Shown piece by piece: positions 10,848 to 21,239 of a stretch of 64,000 nt of DNA. The stretch's first letter is position 1. Each line of letters starts with the position of its first letter. A program made the translations under genes and the position numbers. Source of the DNA: Thinopyrum elongatum. Taxonomy: Eukaryota; Streptophyta; Magnoliopsida; Poales; Poaceae. Location of the stretch: contig CM022301.1 of the NCBI GenBank assembly GCA_011799875.1, positions 325,456,929 through 325,520,928 of the forward strand, read 5' to 3'. Below the pieces are notes generated by a model. It had not been told where the DNA came from. It saw only the letters and a program-made list of their open reading frames with translations, and searched no databases.

Positions 10848-13800
10848 GCATCATTGAAATCATCATGCCTAGCTAAAAAGGGCATTAAAGAAAAGCGCTT
10901 ATTAGGAGACAACCCAATATTTACCCCTACTGTTTTTTTGTGTGTTCACATGATTAAGCTACTGTATTAATCATGTTTTATAGCTTTTGTTTGAATAAAG
11001 TGCCAAGTAAAGCCTTTGGGATAGTGTGGATGATAGTTGACTTGATTCTGTGCAAAAACAGAAACTTTTGCGTCCAGTAACAGAATTGTTAAAATTCACT
11101 GGACTGTGGAAAAACTCTGAATTTTTTACAGAGGATTGCTATACGAATTATATTCGTTTTACTTATTTTTCAGACGTTTTGGAGTAATAGAAGTATGATA
11201 TTAATTCATATCTTTACAGACTGTTCTGTTTTTGACAGATTCTGTTTTCAATGCATAGTTTGCTTGTTTTCTAGTTTCTATGGCTTATATTGCTCAATAT
11301 AAATTGTAGAAATGATAGGGTACAGTAGGCATGATGTGAGAAAATTATGAATTTTGTCTTGACAGTACCCAAGTGAATGATTTGTTTTATTATACTAACG
11401 GATCTCACGAAGTTCGGTTAAGTTTTGTGTGATTGAAGTTTTCAAGTTTTGGGTGAGACATCGATGTGAGGAGAATAAGGAGTGGCAAGAGCCTAATCTT
11501 GGGGATGCCAAAGGCACCCCAAGGTAATATTCAAGTAAGATCCAAGCAACTAAGCTTGGGGATGCCCCTGAAGGCATCCCCTCTTTCGTCTTCAACATTA
11601 TCGGTAACCTTACTTGGAGCTATATTTTTATTCGTCACATGATATGAGTTTTGCTTGGAGCGTCATTTAATTTTATTAGTATTTTCTTGATGTTATTTAT
11701 AGTAATGTTTTTCATCTTTTATTTCAATAAAAATGTCAAGTATAGCCTTTACCATGCTTATTTTGCAAGTCTATGTGTTGCTGTTTGAAAACAGAAAGAT
11801 TTCTATCATTGTATGGATTCTTATGGAAAGTCAGAAAATGATAAAATCTTGAAATTTTTTCACAATAATCTAAAACAAATTTTATACGATGAGTAAGTTT
11901 TGAGAATTTTTGGAGTTAGGGAACTATGAGTACAATTGCACTCTTTACAGACTGTCCTGTTTTGACAGATTGCTGTTATGTTTGCATTGTTTGCATTGTT
12001 TGCATATGTTTGCTTGTTTAATGACTATATTTGAGAATAGGAGTATTAAATATGCATAGGCATTTAGTATATAATGTTAAATAGTAATTTTATTGATTTG
12101 CTACAATAGAGAATGATAAGGTGTTGCATTGATTCATACTAACTTATCTCACGAGTTCTTGTTGAGTTTTGTGTGGATGAAGTTTTAAGAATTATGGAAA
12201 CCGCGATATGAGAGGAATTAAGGAGACACAAGAGCTCAAGCTTGGGGATGCCCAAGGCATCCCTTGTTAATATTTCAAGAAGTCTCAAGCATCTAAGCTT
12301 GGGGATGCCCCGGTTGGCATCCCACCTTTCTTCTTCAACAATGATCGGTCAGTTTTGGTTGAGCCTAAGTTTTTGCTTCTTCACATGCTATGTGCTATCC
12401 TTTGAATGTCATTTTATTTTGTTTTGCTTGCTGTTTGAATAAAATACTTAAGATCAAAATTTTCTTGTTGAGAGAGAGAGTCTTCACATAGCGACTTAAT
12501 TATTTGACTACTCATTGATCTTCACTTATATCTTATTGGAGTAGTTTGTCATTTACTCATGTGCTTCACTTATATCCTATGAGTAAATGGTTGAATGAAT
12601 TGAATATCATAAATCTGAAATTATGCATGTTTCATATGCTTATCCCATGGGGAGTAATGACTTCACATATAAGAAGTATAGGTGGTAAATTTATTGGAAG
12701 TTAACAAACATAGTATTGGTCACTTGAACAATTCATGAAAGAATATTGAAGGAAGAGAGATTTCACATATAAATATACTATCTTGGACATCTTCTATGAT
12801 TGTGAGCCCCATTAATTTTTTTTTTCAAACTTGAGCAAATTAGTTGAAGTTGGACAAGGAAGACAACATAATGAGTTATGCTTGGGTATATTTGTATAGA
12901 AGTTATATTGTTATGGATCCTCCAACATGTGGTGCTTGCTTTTTAGAATCTTTTGCTAGCCAAAATTTCTATACTAAGCGGGAATACTGCTTGTGCTTCC
13001 AAAATCCTTGAACCAAGTTTCTTCCATGAGTGTCCACCATATCTACCTATATGCGGTATTTACCTGCCGTTCCAAGTAAATTTGCATGTGCCAAACTCTA
13101 AACCTTTAAATAATAATCTGTTTTGTATGCCCGAATCGCTCGTGTAGCGACTAGGGGCTGTCAGTATCTTCCATGCTAGGTGGGTTATTCTCACAATGAG
13201 TGTTGATTCACTTGTCATTCACGAGAAAGTGGCTGGTAATCGGGATGCCCAGTCCCGTGATCAAAAGATCAAAAACAAAATTTCAAATAATTAAAAAAAA
13301 AACTCCCCCAGGACTGTTGTTGGTATGGACGGTACCCGTTGGTTCGGATCAGCCGTGGAGTGTGATTGTTGGTGGAGTGGGAGTAAAAACTTTACCATTC
13401 TGTTTGGGAACCGCCTATAATGTATCTAGCATGGAAGATAGTGAGAACTCTTGGTTGTTATGTTGACAATGAAAGCATACCTCTCAAAATTATGTTCATC
13501 TCTGTTTAAAAGCTTCGAGCTCTGGCACCTCTGCAAATCCCTGCTTCCCTCTGCGAAGGGCCTATCTTTTACTTTTATTTTTGTTGAGTCAATTTCTTAT
13601 TCCAACCTATTATTTAGTTGGCAAGCACCATGTGGTGGGGAAAGATCCAAGCATATATGGCCATTCAAATATACTTGATCATGAATTATTATTGTTGACA
13701 ATTATCTATATGATAAATAAGTTGGGAGGCGAAACACTAAGCCCCTATCTTTCTCTGTGTTCAATGGATGCTATTTGTTCTAAAAATATGCTTTGAGTGG

Positions 13801-14130
13801 TAGCAATCATGGAAGACTAGATGATAGTTGAGTATGTGGGATTTGCTAAATCAAAGCTCTTACATAGACCCTTCCTGAAAATAAGATGAATTGCAATTGT
13901 TTGATGACTGAGAGCCTAGTTTGTTAGTTTTCAAGAAAGTTTATTATCTATGATTTAACATGTGAATAGCTTGCAACTTGATCATGAGAAGTTTTATGAG
14001 ATGAGCTACTGTTTATGATATATAATGATGCTAGAAAAAGTGATTGAAATTATCATTGATCAAACTTGTGCACTTGCTAGCATTCACACTTCATAAATTA
14101 TTTCTTTTATCATTTACCTACTCGAGGACG
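10848..14130 (+). other. Non-coding interior of E1 with repeated GGGGATGCC hairpins
   Basis: AT-rich sequence without domains. Inverted pairs GGGGATGCC/GGCATCCCC (or one base shorter) occur at 11498-11523, 11558-11581, 12245-12263 and 12302-12323, each after CTTG, echoing the purine tract before the 3' LTR. Short ORFs here (such as 12953-13147) recur in E2 at similar places but look like conserved non-coding sequence. Confidence 0.6.
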
Positions 14131-14154
14131 AGCAGGAATTAAGCTTGGGGATGC
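14124..14154 (+). other. Polypurine tract region of E1
   Basis: GAGGACGAGCAGGAATTAAG followed by CTTGGGGATGC abuts the 3' LTR. The same block precedes the 3' LTRs of E2 (47809-47846, minus), Sabrina A (55431-55465, minus) and Sabrina B (about 60839-60869). It primes plus-strand synthesis. Confidence 0.75.
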
Positions 14155-15487
14155 TGATACGTCTCCAACGTATCTATAATTTATGAAGTATTCATGCCAT
14201 GTTTACAACAATTCTATATGATTTTGGTATGATTTGATTAGAACTAACCCGGACTGACGCTGTTTTCAACAGAACTACCATGGTGTCGTTTTTTGTGCAG
14301 AAATAAAAGTTCTCGGAATGGGCTGAAAATTTACGGAGAATATTTTTGGAAAATATAAAAAATACTAGAAGGAAAAGATATCGGAGAAGAGTCCCGAGGC
14401 AACCACAAGGGTGGAGGGCGCGCCCCCTGCCTTGTCGTCGCCTCGTGGGCCCCCTTGACTTGTCCCCAACGCCAACACCTCCTATAAATACCCAAAACCT
14501 CCAGAAATAAACCTAGATCGGAAGTTCTGCCGCCGCAAGCCTCTGTAGCCACGAAAAACCAATCGGGACCCTGTTCCGGCACCCTGCCGGAGGGGGAAAC
14601 CATCACCGGTGGCCATCTTCATCATCCCGGCGGTCTCCATGATGAGGAGGGAGTAGTTCACCCTTGGGGCTGAGGGTATGTATCAGTAGCTATGTGTTTG
14701 ATCTCTCTCTCGTGTTCTTGATTTGGCACGATCTTGATGTATCACGAGCTTTGTTATTATAGTCGGATCATATGGTGTTTCTCCCCCTCTACCTTCTTGT
14801 GATGAATTGAGTCTTGCTCTTTGAGGTTTCGTTATGTTGGATTGAGTATTGGATTTGAGAACACTTGATGTATGTCTTGCGATGGGATATCTGTGGTGAC
14901 AATGGGATGTTCTATTGATTCACTTGATGTATGTTTTGGCACTCAACTCGCGGATTCCCGAGGTGACATTGGGGTAATCTATGCATACGGATTGATGCAC
15001 ATTTTCGTCCTACGTTCTCCGATAGAAACTTTGGAGTGATTCTTTGTTGCACGTTGATGGATTGTTATATGATCCAATTATGTTATCATTGTTGAGAGAA
15101 CTTGCACTAATGAAAGTATGAACCCTAGGCCTTGTTTCCAAGCATTGCAATACCGTTTTTGCTCACTTTTGTTACTAGTTACCTTGCTGTTTTTATATTT
15201 CAGATTACAAAAACCTATATCTACCATCCATATTACACTTGTATCACAATCTCTTCGCCGAACTAGTGCACCTATACAATTTACCATTGTATTGGGTGTG
15301 TTGGGGACACAAGAGACTCTTTGTTATTTGGTTGCAGGGTTGTTTGAGAGAGACCATCTTCATCCTATGCTTCCCACGGATTGATAAACCTTAGGTCATC
15401 CACTTGAGGGAAATTTGCTACTGTCCTACAAAACTCTGCACTTGGAGGCTCAACAACGTCTACAAGAAGGTTGCGTAGTAGACATCA
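14155..15487 (+). repeat. E1 3' LTR
   Basis: Homologous to 8351-9687 over its whole length, with TATAAATA at 14483-14490 and the same internal deletion. It ends GTAGTAGACATCA directly before the TSD TGGGT. Confidence 0.93.
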
Positions 15488-15492
15488 TGGGT
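15488..15492. other. E1 right target-site duplication TGGGT
   Basis: Pairs with 8346-8350. It is also the first five bases of the host sequence that matches the E2 filler. Confidence 0.88.
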
Positions 15493-15640
15493 ACAGGCGG
15501 TAGCAATTATACTACCCCTCCTCCCTCGCCCGCTATATGCCCGGAAGAATACGCCTCCTCGACGCATTCAAACGCCTCCATTAAACCGGCCTGGAAGCCG
15601 AGAAACCTATCCCATCAACACGTCCGTTCATGAGTGGGTA
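15493..15640 (+). repeat. Promoter-like fragment related to 36010-36115
   Basis: The part from about 15540 to 15635 (CATTCAAACGCCTCCAT, TGGAAGCCG, CACGTCCGTTCATGA) is about 75-80% similar to sequence upstream of the pseudogene at 36260. It carries no gene body here. E1 inserted next to this fragment. Confidence 0.6.
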
Positions 15641-16035
15641 ACTTTACTTAAATTTTATTCGCTTTACTTAAATTTTATTCTTAAAACAAGCAAAGCATTG
15701 GCTCATTCTATCATTGCAACAGGATAAATGCAAAACAATTACGGTTGCTGTCCTCTGCATCATCATGTCGTGTTTCCGAGCTTGTGAGATTCACAACCAA
15801 CCCATAAGATTCAAATAATAAGTACAACAAAGGTGCCTACACATCTGAATGATTCACAGATCAGAGCCAATAGGTACTGTACAACTAAAACATTGCGAGA
15901 ATGTGAACAAATAAATAAAAATCGATCGATTCTTCATGTAAGCAATTTGATTAAAAAAATTGCTGAAACATTGAAACCAGTCCTATTTACGGCCATGCGG
16001 TTCAAACATTGGCAGATAAATGTTTTGCATCACTG
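15641..16035. other. Unassigned AT-rich DNA
   Basis: A short duplicated TTTACTTAAATTTTATTC near 15640-15678 is the only structure noticed. No gene or known repeat recognised. Confidence 0.4.
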
Positions 16036-16039
16036 GTGG

Positions 16040-16345
16040 CACTACCACTTCGAACTTCTGTGTTGTAGATTTTGAAGTAGTGTGGAGCCTCATCCTTAGT
16101 ACTATTTAACAAATGCACATAGCACAATCTATTGGAATCATCAATCAACGTCAGGAAATATTTCTTTCCACCTTTAGTCAAGGCACCATTCATCTCGCAC
16201 AGATCTGAACGTATAAGCTCTAGTGGTGCCAGGTGTCTCTCCTTCGACGGCTTGGGAGGCTAACGAGGTTGCTTAGCTTGCACATACACATGGCACTTAG
16301 AGCCTTTGGCTAAAGTGAAACTCAGGTTCAAATCCATCTTGGCTA
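16040..16345 (-). pseudogene. Copia integrase relic
   Basis: On the minus strand the frame reads KGSKCHVYVQAKQPR, a TAG stop, then LAPLELIRSDLCEMNG, KYFLTLIDDSNRLCYVHLL and HYFKIYNTEV. This is the GAG-pre-integrase tail followed by the integrase core with its first two catalytic Asp residues (SDLC and IDD). No LTR, gag or RT is attached. It belongs to a different Copia family from the element at 1-5351. Confidence 0.75.
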
Positions 16346-17464
16346 GCCATGTCATACAACCCAAGACCATCCCAACATCTGTAATTGAGTATTCCTATTA
16401 GCACAGATAAAGAAAGAGCATGATTACTATAATAGTGGCACTAGTTGAAGCAACTTTATTTTTAAAATGAGAAAAGATTGTGATAGAAAAGCTTTATTAA
16501 AAAAACACAACATTAGCACAGTATGACAAAGCACGATCCGGTGGATAAAGGACAGTACTGACTTGTGTGAGATGACTTTGGGAGATCAAGTTATTCTTCA
16601 CGTCCCCGTATCTTGCCATGGAAGCGATTCATTAACATATATTAACAACCTCAGTGTGGCAGTAGAAGGAGGAGCGTCGACTCATTCCAATCTTTTTTTG
16701 GTGCAATTCAACAAAATTATGGCGCCCGCCATGCCTTGAGGGAGAGAGGGGGCCCGCGCATCCTCGACGGTAGGCCTGATGGACTCAACTAGTTCAGTGC
16801 ACATGCTATGTGATTGATGCAGTGCGCATGGACTTGATTCTGCCAGATACACCTTCTACAAGTTATCTACACAACAAATGAAATGGTAGCTAAGACAGTA
16901 GCTCTATTTTCAATGTATTATTACTTCATTTTATCAGTGGCAGTAGCGGTGCCAAAATATTACCTCAAATTATTAGTGGCATTAAATGAAGATGCAAAAA
17001 CACTATCATTCTTGCTTTCTCATGGCAGTGCCAAAATAGTAGCACAAGATCACTAGCTGGATGCAGAGTAAAAAACAACAAAAAAGGAACATACCCGGTC
17101 ATGGGACCATAACTGAGAGGGGCCCTACGCTGCCACAATGGTAGGCCTGATGGACTCATCTAGTTCAGGACTCGATTCTCCCGGATATGCCTTATGCAAG
17201 TGGTGAACCTGCAGCTCCACTCGGATGATTCAATTCATGCCACCTTTTTGTGCAGTTCACCTAAAATGAAGCAATGTTTGCATCATGCAGCTAGCAAGAA
17301 GTACTTGGTCTCATGAGCTGGCAGCTTCTTCTTTATTAGTTGCACTAAAATTGAGCAACATTACGATTGGCTGTCATGCTCATGCAATGTGCAACTATAA
17401 TTTGCATATCCTTTTGTGCAGTTCCACTAAAATTAAGTGCCATTGGGGTGACGGTGGCGGCTAA
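16346..17464. other. Unassigned DNA with an internal duplication
   Basis: The block GGTAGGCCTGATGGACTCA-CTAGTTCAG occurs near 16768-16800 and again near 17140-17170, each followed by a related GATTCT.CC.GATA.ACCTT stretch, indicating a tandem duplication of about 370 bp. No coding sequence recognised. Confidence 0.45.
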
Positions 17465-17483
17465 CAGTACAAAAAAAATATAC
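17465..17483 (+). other. CACTA terminal sequence (mutated CAGTA)
   Basis: CAGTACAAAAAAAATATAC, followed by CTTCCGTGATTATACGTG and GTCACAGTAGGTCACG, as in Triticeae CACTA ends recalled from memory. The third base is G instead of C. Confidence 0.6.
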
Positions 17484-17689
17484 TTCCGTGATTATACGTG
17501 TTTGTCACAGTAGGTCACGTTTTCTGTCATGCATGTACATCCATGACAATTTTATGACAAAATCAAGATAGTCATACCTGTGCTTTCGTAGATGTGTTCC
17601 ATGACAATACCAAAATTATCATCACGGAAGTGTCCACTTCCATGACAATAAATGGGGCGTCATGGAAGTGCTTTCGTCAAGGGTAACCA

Positions 17690-18790
17690 ACACGTGGCAT
17701 CCACCATAATGGGTCGCCGTTAAGCTATAGGGTTCCGGTTTGGATCCGATAACCCGTTAACAGCTGGGACCAATGAGGATTTTCCACGTGTAAAATTCCC
17801 ATTGGCTATATCAACCACGTGTCAGCACCGCGGAAGGACAGGTGTCAACCGCCCAATGGACAGGAGGCGCCTATGATACGTCGACATGTGGCAAGGCCCA
17901 ACAGCGGCCCATTTAGGTTAAAAAGGTTGGCCCAGTCGAAAATATCAGGCTGGCCCATTAACGACCTGCTTGTAGACGGCCCATTCGCAGTTAAGGTCCG
18001 TACGACTAGTGTCAAATCGGCCCATCAATGGCCCGTTCTAGACTTGTCATCATTGCGGCCCATGGTCACTTCTGGCTCGTTAACAGTCCGCTAAGTATTT
18101 GGGCCGAATTACGGCTCAGTGTGTTTCTGGCCAGTTAAAGGTCCTGCTTCATTTGGGCACATTTATTGACCATTGAAACTTTCGGCCCATAAACTACCGT
18201 GAAGGAATTGGGTCATATTTGGCCATGTCTGACATTCGGCCTGTTAGAGGCCCACTGTAGATTTGGGCCACTTCCAGCCTATTGTGTTTTTTCGCCTGTT
18301 AACGTCGAACGAAATCCATGGGCCATATGTGGCCCAACGTCACATCGAGCCTATTAACGGCCCATATAAAACTAATACTAATCAAGCCCGACCACACTTC
18401 CGGCCTGGTAAAGGCCCGTGTAGTAGGTCAGCGCATTTTCGGCCCGTCTGAATTTCGGCCTGTGAACGATCCGCATTGTAAATGGGCCACCACGTGCTGA
18501 GATACATTTCGGCCTGCTAATGACGAGTGGGTTATTTGGCACAATCAGGGCCCAATCTCACTTTTGGCCCATTAAAGGCCCATGTTTAGGCCTGTTAAAG
18601 GCCCACTGTGGGCACAGGCCTACCAAAAATAAGAAAGCTTATGCTGATTTAGGCCCAAATATTTTTAGTGGGCTACATGCAAATTATGGCCCATAATCAT
18701 TTTTAGCCCAATTGGAATTGTGGGCCCGACGAATGTTGGCACGTTGGGCTCCTACGAAGCTTTCGGCCGAATACATTACTAACATAAACC
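17690..18790. repeat. Subterminal array of degenerate GGCCCATTAA motifs
   Basis: About 1.1 kb with a GGCC-containing motif every 20-45 bases, often paired (for example GGCCCATTAAAGGCCCATG near 18567, TCGGCCCATCAATGGCCCG near 18016). Dense short motifs next to the terminus are typical of CACTA elements and bind the TNPA-type protein. No ORF of note. Confidence 0.65.
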
Positions 18791-18819
18791 TACACTATAC
18801 AAAAATAGCGTCGTAATTT

Positions 18820-21235
18820 CTACAGCCTTTGGCAGCACGATAAATGATGTATCACAACAAAATAAAAATCCAGCCATACAACAAAAGGCCTGTTGACATA
18901 AAGTTTACAGTCCTTGCAGATAAAAGCACCATCAGATGTATAGAAGCACATATCATTTGACCTGAGTGCTAATGTTTCAGGCTGTAGAATCTGATGGAGC
19001 AGCATGATCTTCCCCTTTTTTCGCCATTGCTCTTGAACAACGAAGCAAATGTCTGATAGTCTGGTTTGAAAACCATTCATATCTTGACGACATTTGTCAA
19101 CCACTATTCTTGTTTCCAAAATGACCTCCATTAGGGATTGGACTTGTGTCTGGAGCACAGATATATCACTCTGTCTAGCTGGAAGATTTTGTTCAGTAGG
19201 CGATTTGGACAAGGTTACCTTGACAACCAACCCATAATTACGTAGGAAGGTGCTTTTTGTACTGTTAGTGGAGAGATACTGATGCACTGCAGCAAGAGGT
19301 GACATTGTGCCTGTGGTAGCCTCGTCACCTTCAGGTGGTTGTGGCTGTTCAATCATTTGTTCCATAGTTTCCTGGAAGTTAGAACTTGTAGATTAGTGTA
19401 CCAGATAAGTTACTAATGAGACAGAAACAAACAAAGTAGGTTTCACGTTTATACATAACTTATTTTGGTGAATTACTGTAATACATTAGCATGTATTGTA
19501 GTGCTAACTACATAATAAAATCACTTTCGGAACATATGTCCATGTAGCATGCCTACAGTATTGTCTATTTCCTCACATTCGTTGACATCTAAGGATAAAG
19601 AGACATGGTTTAAAGTAGGATGAACATAGTATGACATCATTCATATCATGGGCAAACAGATATCAAACAAATAGGCTATTGTATCATTGTGTGGGCACAT
19701 GAACATCACAACTAGATTACAGATCAAGACCAAAAGAATATCCTTTCTCTCTTTTAAACCGTGTAAGGTGAAATGATACGTTAAGACAAATGTGTATAAA
19801 AGTGAACAGAGTAACCGATATTGGCTACAAACCAAGCAGTTAAATGAACACGTCATAGTAACAAGCAGTTCAAAGGCAGGAGGAGTAAGGACTTACAACA
19901 GCGGCTTGAACTGGTGTGCTCATGCCCTTTATCTTGCTGGTGTGGCAATCCTTGAAGATTTTCATTGCATTCGGTTCAGGTTCTTTTTGGTCCGCACGGG
20001 CTTTCCTCTGTATTTGGAACAAGTCAATATAGATACGATAATATGGCACAGAAAAAAGAAGGAAGTAGCAGCTATTTACAAGAGCCTCGCAGTGTGCAAT
20101 ATATCTACAAGATCCTGTTGTCTGTTGAAATTTCACTTTAGAACGGTTGGTCTTGTTCTTCAAACAGTTAGCCTAGAAGAAGATACACTTGCAAGGCACA
20201 TATGTAAATACGAGTTCAATATGTGATCTGATCAAATACATATACCCTACCTGATACTTTGGATCAGACCAGTGTTTAACAAGGGCTGTCTAGTCTTCAT
20301 CTGTAATATATTCCACTGGAGATGTTTGGGCGATTTCATTGTTAGCCTTGCCTTCAAAGTGAGTTTTTCTAAGGTGATACCGATACTGTCGCAAAGCAGA
20401 CTGAAAAACATGAGTGCATGCTTGTTTAGTTGCATCATCTTTCGGATCCAACTTGAACCTCATCTGTTGAAAAAAGAATGTGAGTCTTATTAGGAGGAAG
20501 CTAGAAAGTATGGGACAAAGCAAGACAATATTACAAATTGCGATGAATAACATTACTTATGGATAAATGGTCAAGGAAGGTGTTAAACTGGGTATCGTCT
20601 TTCTCATTCCTGTACTGGATCCACGTTAGGAGGATACGTGCATGACACCTAATGGCAACGGCTGCCTCTGATACTAACTTAGCTGACTCTGTAGCATCAC
20701 GCGGCCTTTTTAAACCTGCCTCAAAATGGATCTCCATTCTTCCTCCTTTAGATTTTGTTAATCTGTCAAGCATTATCCCTGATGTCGGTTTCCGCTTGCG
20801 CCGTGGTGCTAGTTCAACAACGAATATGGAAAGTGTTAGTGCACATCAAATTGTGAGAGTACATATAAAGGAGCATGCAACTGCAACTTGACTCGGTCAG
20901 ATACCGTCTTGGTGTTGATGCTCATCTAATATTGCCAAGTTATGTTGTGTCAGTAGTGCTTCAGAAGTAGTGTTAGGTGTGAAGGCAGCTTGGGAACAGG
21001 CCAGTTGCGGAGCAAACGAACGAGTAACTCGTTGAGATGCCGGTACAGTTGAAGGGGATGCTGCAGCTGGTGGAGCAGGTGATACTGTGTTTGTAGATTT
21101 AGCCGGTGGACTTGGACCTTCTACTGCACTATAAGTACAAGCAGAATCTCGAGGGAAGATCCTTTTCCGTTGCACCCGACGAGTAACACCATTCCCTACT
21201 ATATTATTTTCCTTGCTCTTTTTTGACTTTGCCAT
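18820..21235 (-). pseudogene. Ptta/En/Spm-type plant transposase (TNPA-like) gene, 3' exons
   Basis: Exons in transcription order: 21235-20905 (MAKSKKSKENN, Ser/Pro/Thr-rich), 20808 to about 20555 (PRRKRKPTSGIMLDRLTKSK...AIRCHARILLTWIQYRNEKD), 20463-20251 (MRFKLDPKDD...HWSDPKYQ), 20172-20080 (NKTNRSKVKFQQTTGS), 20007-19897 (EPEPNAMKIFKDCHTSK, STPVQAAV) and 19371 to about 18985 (MEQMIEQPQPPEGDEA, coiled-coil-like end). Exons of 213, 93 and 111 bp have GT/AG borders and phase 0. The protein normally binds subterminal repeats. TAG at 20290-20292 sits where the family has Trp, so the product is truncated. The donor after DHLSI is unclear. The 3' end is approximate. Confidence 0.72.
20251..20463 (-). 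pseudogene. Core Ptta exon with nonsense codon
   Basis: 213 bp, 71 codons, with acceptor AG before ATGAGG and donor GT after TATCAG. It encodes MRFKLDPKDDATKQACTHVF through HWSDPKYQ. The codon after DED is TAG (20290-20292), most simply a mutated TGG. The neighbouring exons remain open. Confidence 0.75.
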
Positions 21236-21239
21236 GTCA

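Larger units (their letters stand above)
8351..15487 (+). mobile_element. E1: complete non-autonomous WHAM-type (Athila-lineage Gypsy) LTR retrotransposon
   Basis: Two LTRs of 1,337 and 1,333 bp bound a 4,467-bp interior, flanked by TGGGT at 8346-8350 and 15488-15492. The LTR starts TGATACGTCTCCAACGTATC and ends GTAGTAGACATCA. A tRNA-Asp PBS follows the 5' LTR and a purine-rich tract ending CTTGGGGATGC precedes the 3' LTR. The interior has no gag or pol domain, only one frameshifted ORF of unknown function, so movement needed proteins in trans. By eye the LTRs differ at roughly 30 substitutions (about 2.5%), suggesting insertion around a million years ago under usual grass LTR rates. Confidence 0.92.
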
